Shown here: piece after piece, positions 55,719 to 62,653 of the stretch
How the letters are laid out: each line of letters begins with the position of its first letter
How positions within the stretch are numbered: the stretch's first letter is position 1
Notes under the pieces: generated by a model
Told to the model about the DNA's origin: nothing
Databases searched by the model: none
Seen by the model: the letters and a program-made list of their open reading frames with translations, nothing else
Position numbers and translations under genes: made by a program
Assembly (NCBI RefSeq): GCF_018613875.1
Contig: NZ_JAGGPJ010000005.1
Span: 124,001 to 188,000 of the forward strand
Direction of reading: 5' to 3'
DNA: 64,000 nt
DNA from: Arthrobacter sp. ISL-28
Lineage (GTDB): Bacteria > Actinomycetota > Actinomycetes > Actinomycetales > Micrococcaceae

Positions 55719-56726
55719 GTGAAAACACGCATCCTTAAGCAGCTCAGCGCTGCTACCGCCGGCCTCGCGCTGCTGGCGACGGCCGCCTGCGCTTCCCCAG
55801 CCGCCTCCAGTGAGAGCACCACCCCCGCAGCTTCCGAGACTGCCGGGTATCCCCTCACCATGGAACACACCATGGGCTCCACGACCATCGAAACGGTCCC
55901 GAAGCGAGTCGTCGCGCTGGATCCCAGCTACATCGACGCGGCCCTCCTGCTGGGCGCTGACCTGGTCGGCTACGTGCAGTACCGTCAGGACCCGAAGGCG
56001 CCGTTCGCGCCGTACCTCGGTGACGTCGCGGATGCTACGAAAGATTCGGTGAACGTCGGAACCATGGCCGAGCCGAACCTGGAAAAGATCCTTGAGCTGG
56101 AGCCGGACCTGATCGTCTCTGCCAAGGTCCGCCATGAAGCGCTCTATCCGCACCTGTCCAAGATCGCACCCACGATTTTCTCCGTCAGCACGGGTCCGAC
56201 CTGGAAGGAAAATGTCGTCTTCCTCGGCGAGGCCCTGGGCAAGAAGGCCAAGGCAGAAGAACTCGTCAAGGCCTATGAAGAGCGTGCGCAGAAGGTCGGA
56301 GCGGCAATTCTGGCGAAGAAGCCTGAGGCCACCTACTCCCTGATCCGGTTCACTGGCGGAGATACTGCCCGCCTGTACTCCTCCAAGTCCTTCATTGGCG
56401 AAATCATGGCCGACATGCGTATTCCCCGGCCGAAGGACGCTCCGGACAGCAAAGAGGAAATTTTCGTGCCGCTGTCGGCTGAGCAGATCCTTCAGGGAGA
56501 TGCCGGCCTGGTCATGGTCAGTGCCTTCACCCCGGCTGGTGAAGAAGGTGACAAGGCTCGCGCTCAGCAGGAAAAGTTCCAGTCAAACCCACTCTGGAAG
56601 CGGCTGAAGGGCGAGGTACTCCCCGTTGACGACGCGACCTTCCTTGCCTCCGTCAGCATTCAGGGTGCCCATGCCGTCATCACTGATCTGGCCAAGCACT
56701 TTGGCGTGGACCCCCACCTGCCATAA
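55719..56726 (+). CDS. Iron-siderophore substrate-binding lipoprotein
   Basis: 335 residues, GTG start. Lipobox ATAAC with lipidated Cys24, then Ala/Ser linker and the type III periplasmic-binding fold (Peripla_BP_2): 'TIETVPKRVVALDPSYIDAALLLGADLVGYV', 'EPNLEKILELEPDLIVSAKVRHEALYPHLSKIAPTIF', 'LVKAYEERAQKVGAAI' and 'LPVDDATFLASVSIQGAHAVITDLAKHFG'. It captures ferric siderophore at the cell surface for the FecCD permeases encoded divergently. Confidence 0.95.
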   Translation: MKTRILKQLSAATAGLALLATAACASPAASSESTTPAASETAGYPLTMEHTMGSTTIETVPKRVVALDPSYIDAALLLGADLVGYVQYRQDPKAPFAPYLGDVADATKDSVNVGTMAEPNLEKILELEPDLIVSAKVRHEALYPHLSKIAPTIFSVSTGPTWKENVVFLGEALGKKAKAEELVKAYEERAQKVGAAILAKKPEATYSLIRFTGGDTARLYSSKSFIGEIMADMRIPRPKDAPDSKEEIFVPLSAEQILQGDAGLVMVSAFTPAGEEGDKARAQQEKFQSNPLWKRLKGEVLPVDDATFLASVSIQGAHAVITDLAKHFGVDPHLP

Positions 56727-56834
56727 CAGTTCCGGAGGCGGCGGACCACGCCAGGAGCACAGCATCCTGTGGCCGCCGCCTCCGCCGTCAAAGGCGGTTC
56801 ACCGCCACTCGGACTCCAGCGAAAGGCACGAGCA

Positions 56835-57812
56835 TTGAAAGAGGCAGAATCCAGCCCCGCACATCCGCTGCGGGTGTTCGACGTGGCCGTCCGCCGCGTC
56901 GCGGAGCTCACCCCCAATTTCCGGCGCATCACCTTCGCAGGTGCTGACCTGGACTCGTTCGGGGTTCCGGGGGCGTCTCTGGATCTGAGGATCAAGCTGC
57001 TGCTGCCCGTTCCCATGCATCCGGTATCCCGGCCGGGGTTGCCGGGCGGGCAACTTTACGAGGGCTGGTATCAGGACTGGCTCCGGATCGACCCGTCGGA
57101 ACGGGGCTGGCTGCGCAGCTACACTGTTCGAGCCTTGCGCGCCACCGCCCAAGGCCGGGAGCTGGACATTGACTTCGTCATGCACTCCGACTCCGCCGGC
57201 CACGGCGCGCCAGGCTCGGATTGGGCGCGGGCCGCCGCACCTGGGATGCGTGCAGTCATTATCGGCCCTGATGCGAACGCCATCACCCGCGCGACCCTGC
57301 CGAGCGAGACAGGGATCAGATGGGACCCGCAAGGTGCCCGCCATGTTCTTCTGGCCGGGGATGAAACCGCTGTCCCGGCAATCGGCGCTATCCTCGAAGC
57401 CCTGCCGGCCGATGTCACAGGTATGGCGTTCGTGGAGGTCCCTGACAGCAGGGACTTTCAGGACATCAGGACCGAATCCGACGTGAGCGTCACATGGCTG
57501 GCACGGACTACAGTGAATGCTCCCCGCGGCCGGTTGCTCTGCGACACTGTCCGCCGGGCGGTCTCTGGCCCTTCACCGTTCCAGGCAACGGCGGCTGCCG
57601 CCAGTACCACGGAAATGTACGCCTGGGTGGCCGCGGAAGCAGGCACTGTCAAAGAACTTCGCCAATACCTCGTGCATCATCTGGGAGTAGACCCCAGACG
57701 ATCCGAGCTCAGAGCTTACTGGAGCCAGGGCAAAGCCGGATCCGGGAGCAACGGCATTCCGATCCAGCAGGAGGCCCGTCCGCAGCAGCTAAGCCCGTCA
57801 CTCTCCGGATAG
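56835..57812 (+). CDS. Siderophore-interacting protein (ferric-siderophore reductase)
   Basis: 325 residues from TTG 56835, chosen because AAAGG precedes it and the homologous part starts here; longer frames begin at 56769. FAD-binding domain with 'LTPNFRRITFAGADLDSFG' and 'WLRSYTVRALR' (RxYTxR), then the SIP domain with 'HVLLAGDETAVPAIGAILEALPADVTGMAFVEVPD' and C-terminal 'AYWSQGKAG' (the SIP helix-turn 'YW..G'). It uses NAD(P)H-reduced flavin to release iron from imported siderophore. Placed 108 bp after the binding protein. Confidence 0.94.
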   Translation: MKEAESSPAHPLRVFDVAVRRVAELTPNFRRITFAGADLDSFGVPGASLDLRIKLLLPVPMHPVSRPGLPGGQLYEGWYQDWLRIDPSERGWLRSYTVRALRATAQGRELDIDFVMHSDSAGHGAPGSDWARAAAPGMRAVIIGPDANAITRATLPSETGIRWDPQGARHVLLAGDETAVPAIGAILEALPADVTGMAFVEVPDSRDFQDIRTESDVSVTWLARTTVNAPRGRLLCDTVRRAVSGPSPFQATAAAASTTEMYAWVAAEAGTVKELRQYLVHHLGVDPRRSELRAYWSQGKAGSGSNGIPIQQEARPQQLSPSLSG

Positions 57813-57975
57813 ACCTTCCCCCCTTTGATGACCACTGTGGCTCCGCGGATCCTGGATCGGCGGAAAACGGGAAGAATTAAGTCACACAATTGGGTCTTTT
57901 TGATCAGTCCCGGCACGCCTACCGTAGACACAGGAGCGGCCCGACCCGGGCAGCCGAGCCGAGGAGGATCTTTCC

Positions 57976-58260
57976 ATGACAACGCATGTCGCAGACTGCA
58001 GCGTAACCAACTGTTCCTTCAACGACCACACTCAATGCAACGCGGCGGCCATCACCGTCAGCGGTGCCGAAAACCATGCCCACTGCGCCACGTTCATCGA
58101 CACCGGAAGCCACGGCGGACTGCCCAAGGTCCTGGCCGACGTAGGGGCCTGCCAGCGCTCCGAGTGCATCCACAACGACCACCTGATGTGCCAAGCGCCG
58201 GAAGTGCATGTGGGCCCGGGCGCGGACAACGCTGATTGCCTCACTTACTCCCACCGGTAG
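57976..58260 (+). CDS. DUF1540 domain protein, two Cys-rich repeats
   Basis: 94 residues. Two copies of the DUF1540 pattern: 'VADCSVTNCSFNDHTQCNAAAITVSGAENHAHCATFI' and 'VGACQRSECIHNDHLMCQAPEVHVGPGADNADCLTYS', each with four spaced Cys that probably hold a metal (likely zinc). Small stand-alone protein of unknown function, common in Actinobacteria and Firmicutes. ATG start at 57976 with GAGGAGG upstream. Confidence 0.93.
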   Translation: MTTHVADCSVTNCSFNDHTQCNAAAITVSGAENHAHCATFIDTGSHGGLPKVLADVGACQRSECIHNDHLMCQAPEVHVGPGADNADCLTYSHR

Positions 58261-58318
58261 AGCCGGACGCGCCGCTCAGGTAACAGGAACGCGGACACTG
58301 GGCCGGCGCTCCAGGAAC

Positions 58319-58360
58319 GAAAGGCCCCCAGCAGGAGATTTCTCCAGCTGGGGGCCTTTC
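58319..58360. terminator. Bidirectional terminator
   Basis: 14-bp perfect outer stem (GAAAGGCCCCCAGC / GCTGGGGGCCTTTC) continuing through one mismatch into a 5-bp inner stem; between convergent DUF1540 and Lrp-domain genes. Confidence 0.9.
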
Positions 58361-58373
58361 GCAAGGCCCGTGA

Positions 58374-58655
58374 CTACTCCTCGAAGCCCAGCGCAAAGGC
58401 TGCGTCGAGGTCGTGTTGGGAATATGCACGGAAGGCGATATGCGTCGTCGTGTGCACCACGGCCGGGACCTTAGAGAGCTTGTCCGCGATGACGTCCGCA
58501 AGGTCTTCGTGCTGTGACACACGGGCCACGGCAATGAGGTCCCACTCTCCGGTAACGGAGTAGACCTCGCTGATGCCCTGGATGGCGGAAATTTCCTCGG
58601 CAGTTTCGGGGATTCGCGAGGCGTCTGTCTTAATCAGGACGAATGCGGTGATCAC
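58374..58655 (-). CDS. Stand-alone Lrp/AsnC ligand-binding (RAM) domain protein
   Basis: 93 residues: 'ITAFVLIKTDASRIPETAEEISAIQGISEVYSVTGEWDLIAVARVSQHEDLADVIADKLSKVPAVVHTTTHIAFRAY', the alpha/beta sandwich of the RAM domain without any DNA-binding helix-turn-helix. Such proteins form ring oligomers and may bind amino acids or modify a full-length Lrp. ATG start at 58655. Its length matches the known stand-alone family. Confidence 0.92.
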   Translation of the reverse strand: MITAFVLIKTDASRIPETAEEISAIQGISEVYSVTGEWDLIAVARVSQHEDLADVIADKLSKVPAVVHTTTHIAFRAYSQHDLDAAFALGFEE

Positions 58656-58727
58656 TGGTAACCCTTCCGGATCTGTTGTGCCGTGACAGTGCCCGGCGGC
58701 TGCGTGCTGTGGTGCCAGCCTAGTACA

Positions 58728-59144
58728 TCAGCCCCGGCGCCGTGATCGCCGCAACCGCAGAAATCCGGCCACGAGCAGACGGTAGCCGAGCAGGAAAACG
58801 GCCAGGCTGATCAGGGCAACGATGACGAACGGCAGCACCACTGTCTGGCCTGTCACTGCCCGCAGCACCATACCGATGCCCACTGTGCCAAGCCAGACGG
58901 CCACACCGGCCGGCCAGACTGCCAGCGGCATTCGCCAGACCCGGAAAAGGAGCCAGGTAAGGGCAGCGCCCGCGAGGAAGGGCCACGCCGTCAGGATGAC
59001 GCCCGTGATGACGTTCCCGCGGGCATGGGCGTCACGGCCGATAGCGGCAAACGTCATGATGAGCAGCGCATCCACTGCCGCCGCGGACGTGACGATGGCG
59101 GGAGCGGAACGCCCGGTGCTGGTCAGGTCTTCTCTGGAACGCAT
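58728..59144 (-). CDS. DUF3054 domain membrane protein
   Basis: 138 residues from ATG 59144. On the coding strand TAGGCT (59157-59152) ends 7 nt before the A of ATG, which fits a -10 element and leaderless translation; a longer frame to 59186 is less likely. Four membrane helices with 'AVDALLIMTFAAIGRDAHARG', the DUF3054 hallmark (D..L...FA.IGR..H), then 'TAWPFLAGAALTWLLFRVW', 'VWLGTVGIGMVLRAVTGQTVVLPFVIVA' and a basic C-terminus. Function unknown. Confidence 0.9.
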   Translation of the reverse strand: MRSREDLTSTGRSAPAIVTSAAAVDALLIMTFAAIGRDAHARGNVITGVILTAWPFLAGAALTWLLFRVWRMPLAVWPAGVAVWLGTVGIGMVLRAVTGQTVVLPFVIVALISLAVFLLGYRLLVAGFLRLRRSRRRG

Positions 59145-59258
59145 GCCTTCGAGCCTAGCTGTTGTCCGCTGGTGTTGCCTCGCCACGGCCGATCCGCGAC
59201 GATGGCTGACAGATGATGAAGGCTGGCAGCTGCAGTAACCACTTATCGAGGGGGATCA

Positions 59259-59657
59259 GTGAGGCTCATCCAGATCGCACAGCGCGCCCAGGACCTTGAC
59301 CGGGCGGCTCAGTTTTATTCTGCCTTGCTCGGCACTGCGCCGCAGGCGGTTTTCGACCCTCCCGGATTGCTGTTTTTCAACCTGGGCGGTGTGCGCCTCC
59401 TGCTTGAGAGGGGAGCGCCGTCATCGCTGATCTACCTGGGCGTTCCCGATGTCCGTGTGCTGGTCGGGGAGTTGGAGGACAGCGGCGTGGAGGTGGTCGA
59501 GGCCCCGCACGTGATTTTCAGCCACGCGGACTCAAGATTGGGCCCGGAGGGAACCGATGAATGGATGGCGTTCATCAGGGACAGTGAGGGCAACACGGTG
59601 GGTCTCGTCAGTCAGTTGCCGGGTGGCGGACTGCCCGCCACGGGAGCGACGGAGTAG
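59259..59657 (+). CDS. VOC-family (glyoxalase/dioxygenase fold) protein
   Basis: 132 residues, GTG start with GAGGGGG upstream. One vicinal-oxygen-chelate module pair: 'QIAQRAQDLDRAAQFYSALLGTAPQAVFDPPGLLFFNLGGVRLLLE' and 'VPDVRVLVGELEDSGVEVVEAPHVIFSHADSRLGPEGTDEWMAFIRDSEGNTVGLVSQ', with 'F..DSEGN..GL' typical of glyoxalase-like proteins. Metal-dependent enzyme of unknown substrate, or a resistance/binding protein. Confidence 0.9.
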   Translation: MRLIQIAQRAQDLDRAAQFYSALLGTAPQAVFDPPGLLFFNLGGVRLLLERGAPSSLIYLGVPDVRVLVGELEDSGVEVVEAPHVIFSHADSRLGPEGTDEWMAFIRDSEGNTVGLVSQLPGGGLPATGATE

Positions 59658-59782
59658 GCAGCCGGGCCGAAGCGACCTGGCCGAAGGCTGTTGTCACTGC
59701 ACGCTCCCGGGCTACGCTCGAGCCGGGATAGACCACGGCCAATGGCGGATCCGCCACAGGACTGCAGGGAGAAGGAAGCAGC

Positions 59783-60256
59783 ATGCAAAAGATCACAGCT
59801 TGTCTATGGTTCAACAACCAGGCGGAAGAAGCGGCCCAGTACTACGTCTCCGTTTTCGACAATGCAAAGGTCAACAGCATTTCGCGTTTCGGTGCAGGCG
59901 GCCCGGGCCCTGAGGGGCAGGCCATCGTTGTTGAGTTCGACATTGCGGGCCAGACATTCCAGGCGCTGAACGGGGGACTGGCGTCCTCGTTCACCGAGGC
60001 TGTCTCCTTCATGATCGACTGTGCCTCCCAGGACGAAGTGGACCGCTACTGGAACGCTCTGACTGACGGCGGGGACGAGGGGCAATGCGGCTGGCTCAAA
60101 GACAGGTACGGGGTCTCGTGGCAGATTGTTCCGTCCGTGCTCAGCCGGCTCATCGCCGGACCCGACGCCGCCGGATCCCAGCGCGCCATGCAGGCAATGC
60201 TGGGCATGCGGAAGCTGGACATCGCCGAGCTTCAGAGCGCCTACGACGGCCGCTAG
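59783..60256 (+). CDS. PhnB-type VOC-family protein
   Basis: 157 residues. 'QKITACLWFNNQAEEAAQYYVSVFDNAKVNSISRFGAGGPGPEGQAIVVEFDIAGQTFQALNGG' and 'FTEAVSFMIDCASQDEVDRYWNALTDGGDEGQCGWLKDRYGVSWQIVPSVL' define the 3-demethylubiquinone-9-methyltransferase-like (PhnB) VOC proteins. Substrate unknown. Its stop codon shares CTAG (60253-60256) with the stop of the convergent universal stress gene. Confidence 0.92.
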   Translation: MQKITACLWFNNQAEEAAQYYVSVFDNAKVNSISRFGAGGPGPEGQAIVVEFDIAGQTFQALNGGLASSFTEAVSFMIDCASQDEVDRYWNALTDGGDEGQCGWLKDRYGVSWQIVPSVLSRLIAGPDAAGSQRAMQAMLGMRKLDIAELQSAYDGR

Positions 60257-61134
60257 TCCGGCTGGGTGCCCTCAGCCGCCAAGCCGGTATGTCTTGAAAC
60301 CAGGACGGGACACTTGGCATGGTGGAGAACGGCATGCGCCGTCGATCCTATCGTTCCCCGAATGAGCCCCTGACCCCGGCTTCCGACCACTACAAGGCTG
60401 GCGTCCCCGGCCGCTTTGAGCAGGCCGCGAGGAACGGAGGAGTCCTCGACGAGTTTGCCACTGATCTCCAGGCCGGGCGCTTCGGCCCGGGCAGCTTGCA
60501 CCGCTCCATCGAGCAGCTCGGTGGCTGCGTTCAGTGCTTCGCCCGCAGCAAAGCCGGGTTTGCCGACACTGAAGTGGAGCCGCCGAACATGAATCACCAC
60601 CACGGACACGCCGGCGACGGAGGCAAGCGTGCAGGCGTCTGTCAGGGCCGCGCTGTGGCCGTAATGTTCGATTCCGACGACGACGGGAGCCCCGGGGTTG
60701 TCATCAGACCTGACCACGGCCACCGGGCAGTTCGCGGTGGCGGCCAGCTCCAGGCTGACCGACCCCACGACCAGTCCCATGAAGCCGCCGATGCCCCGGC
60801 TGCCGACCACCAGCATCGTGGCCCCCGCTGCCGCGGTCCGCAGGTGTTCTGCGGGCCAGCCGTACAGCAGGCTGGTCCGGATCTTCACCTGTGGGGCTGC
60901 AGAGGTGGCATGATCAACGCCTTCAGCGAGGACGGCCTCCGCGTAATGCTGGAGTCCGCTGTCCGCGACGCCCTCAACGGGCCCCAGGTCATGAGTGAGA
61001 AGGGGCCACAGTGAGCAGTGCACTACGTGAAGCTCACAGTGGCGCAGATCAGCCTGGTGTGCGGCCCAGCGGACTGCCCTGCCGGCTTCGACCGACCCGT
61101 CGTAGCCAACCACGATGCTTTCAGCGCTGCTCAT
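60253..61134 (-). CDS. Universal stress protein, tandem-domain
   Basis: 293 residues from ATG 61134 with GGGAG upstream. Two UspA domains: first 'SIVVGYDGSVEAGRAVRWAAHQAD' to 'ATMLVVGSRGIGGFMGLVVGSVSLELAATANCPVAVVR', second 'APVVVGIEHYGHSAALTDAC' to 'ASLVVVGSRGQGLIRGTIGSTAHAVLHHAKCPVLVSR'. The ATP-binding motif GSRG-x(9)-GS is intact in both. Overlaps the upstream Usp gene by 14 bp, so the pair is co-expressed. Confidence 0.94.
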   Translation of the reverse strand: MSSAESIVVGYDGSVEAGRAVRWAAHQADLRHCELHVVHCSLWPLLTHDLGPVEGVADSGLQHYAEAVLAEGVDHATSAAPQVKIRTSLLYGWPAEHLRTAAAGATMLVVGSRGIGGFMGLVVGSVSLELAATANCPVAVVRSDDNPGAPVVVGIEHYGHSAALTDACTLASVAGVSVVVIHVRRLHFSVGKPGFAAGEALNAATELLDGAVQAARAEAPGLEISGKLVEDSSVPRGLLKAAGDASLVVVGSRGQGLIRGTIGSTAHAVLHHAKCPVLVSRHTGLAAEGTQPD

Positions 61135-61636
61135 CGTCTGCTCCCTCATCAAAGGCCCGGGACTCGGAAGCCGGCTTCACCGAGAGCCCGGGCGGCAGTT
61201 CCGTCCCATGGGCGATCAGTACGGAGCATTTTGCATGCTCGGACATAGCGGCACTGACAGAGCCAAGCAGAAGGCCTTCAAATCCTCCATGACCGCGGCT
61301 TCCCAGGACGAGGAGTTGGGCACGCCGGCTCTCCTCCACGAGCACCTTGGCGGCCGGCCCCTGCCTTATCACCACGTCAACCTCGACGGCGGGCGTTGGG
61401 CCCAAGGCTTTGGCGACAGCCTGCTGGCACATTTTGCGTGCTTCCTCGTCAGGGTTCCAGACCACGGGTTCAAAGGTTCCAAAGGCGATGTGGAACTGCC
61501 AGGCCGCCACGGCGACAACTCGGGCCGACAATACGGGGGCGAGGGCGGCTGCCCAGCGCAAGGCAAGGATTGATGCAGGACTGCCGTCGACTCCGACGAC
61601 GATTGAGGCTTCCGCGTGACCCTCAGACGCGTTCAT
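61121..61636 (-). CDS. Universal stress protein, single-domain
   Basis: 171 residues from ATG 61636; longer in-frame starts upstream do not resemble the family. One UspA domain: 'SIVVGVDGSPASILALRWAAALAPVLSARVVAVAAW', then 'QLLVLGSRGHGGFEGLLLGSVSAAMSEHAKCSVLIAHG' with the ATP-binding GSRG-x(9)-GS. About 20 acidic/polar residues extend the C-terminus. Stress, hypoxia or dormancy role by family. First gene of the two-gene Usp operon. Confidence 0.93.
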   Translation of the reverse strand: MNASEGHAEASIVVGVDGSPASILALRWAAALAPVLSARVVAVAAWQFHIAFGTFEPVVWNPDEEARKMCQQAVAKALGPTPAVEVDVVIRQGPAAKVLVEESRRAQLLVLGSRGHGGFEGLLLGSVSAAMSEHAKCSVLIAHGTELPPGLSVKPASESRAFDEGADDEQR

Positions 61637-61851
61637 GATGCTGAGCGTACACCTTCCTGGACACCGTGAGGACGGCTGCAACAGCCCGGTACAGCGCGGC
61701 TGCGCACTGACCTGACCGCCGCCAACACGACATATTCGGGCCACCCGCGCTTCTCATTTTTCATGCGCCGCCGACCGGCCCTCCCGCACAACGCTGAAGG
61801 GCCGCTTGCTCGTGATCCGACGTCGTAATCCTGATCTGCGGTAGTAAGCAC

Positions 61852-61879
61852 TTGACTCGTCAGCGCTATGGTGTAGGTT
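61852..61879 (+). promoter_or_regulatory. Sigma-70-like promoter of the DUF4193 gene
   Basis: TTGACT (61852-61857), 16-bp spacer, TAGGTT (61874-61879), placed about 50 bp before the GTG start at 61929. Good match to actinobacterial house-keeping promoters. Confidence 0.6.
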
Positions 61880-61928
61880 GCAGTCCCGACAGCTAAACCA
61901 AACGCGCCAAAGAAAGAGAATCACCTAA

Positions 61929-62231
61929 GTGGCAACTGATTACGACGAAGTACGTTCCGACGTCAAGGAATCCCAGGACAACTCCCTGGAGGCGCTGCAG
62001 TCCGCCAATGCACCGGATGCCCGCAGCGTTGTCCGTGAGCTGGATGAGACCGACGCTTTGGACGATGCCGTCATTCCGGGCGGGGAGTTCGTCGCGGAGG
62101 AACTGGTCGTTCAGGTCGTGCCCCAGGCCGAGGACGAGTTCACCTGCTACTCGTGTTTCCTGGTCCGACACCGCTCGCAAATCGCGCGAGAAAAGAACGG
62201 CCACGCCTACTGCATTGAATGTGAAGGCTGA
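61929..62231 (+). CDS. DUF4193 domain zinc-ribbon protein
   Basis: 100 residues, GTG start. Acidic N-terminal part ('VRELDETDALDDAVIPGGEFVAEELVVQVVP') and a C-terminal ribbon with two CxxC pairs: 'DEFTCYSCFLVRHRSQIAREKNGHAYCIECEG'. The family is nearly universal in Actinobacteria, small and abundant; function unknown, possibly RNA polymerase- or ribosome-related by analogy with other zinc ribbons. Zinc ligands are intact. Confidence 0.94.
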   Translation: MATDYDEVRSDVKESQDNSLEALQSANAPDARSVVRELDETDALDDAVIPGGEFVAEELVVQVVPQAEDEFTCYSCFLVRHRSQIAREKNGHAYCIECEG

Positions 62232-62337
62232 GTCGCTACGGCATAGCCCGCGATAGGCCGAACCTTGCAGTGCCTTTCCCAGGTTTTGTGAAGGTCTTTC
62301 CGTCCGTGTTCCCATGCGGCAGGGCCAGGATCGATGA

Positions 62338-62631
62338 ATGAGGCTTTGGAGAAGAACCATTGCACCCGGACTGGCAGCTCTTGCAGTCGTTCTTTTAGGC
62401 GCGGCGGACGCGTCCGGGGTTGATCAGATGGCAAACATCAAGACACTGAATTCGACCTCGGTCACCACGCCTGCTGTAGCTGCAGAGGGCCAACTGCCGC
62501 TTCGTCACCTTGTCGTGCGGGGTCTTGCCGCAGGTTCACTCCCCGGCGGCTTTCCCTACGATGAACCCCGCGAAGAAAAGTACGACGAGAACTATCAGGA
62601 AACACTGCATCAGCACAGCACTCCGGCTTAA
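62338..62631 (+). CDS. Possible small secreted protein (uncertain)
   Basis: 97 residues. The N-terminus 'MRLWRRTIAPGLAALAVVLLGAADA' has the charge and hydrophobic pattern of a signal peptide, but the rest matches nothing I know and the ribosome-binding site (AGGA, about 9 nt away) is weak. A 24-residue hydrophobic frame lies antisense within it (62536-62610). In the 422-base stretch 62232-62653 these two are the only candidates I see, and at most one is likely real. Confidence 0.3.
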   Translation: MRLWRRTIAPGLAALAVVLLGAADASGVDQMANIKTLNSTSVTTPAVAAEGQLPLRHLVVRGLAAGSLPGGFPYDEPREEKYDENYQETLHQHSTPA

Positions 62632-62653
62632 CGCCCGCGTGGATAATGGCCGG

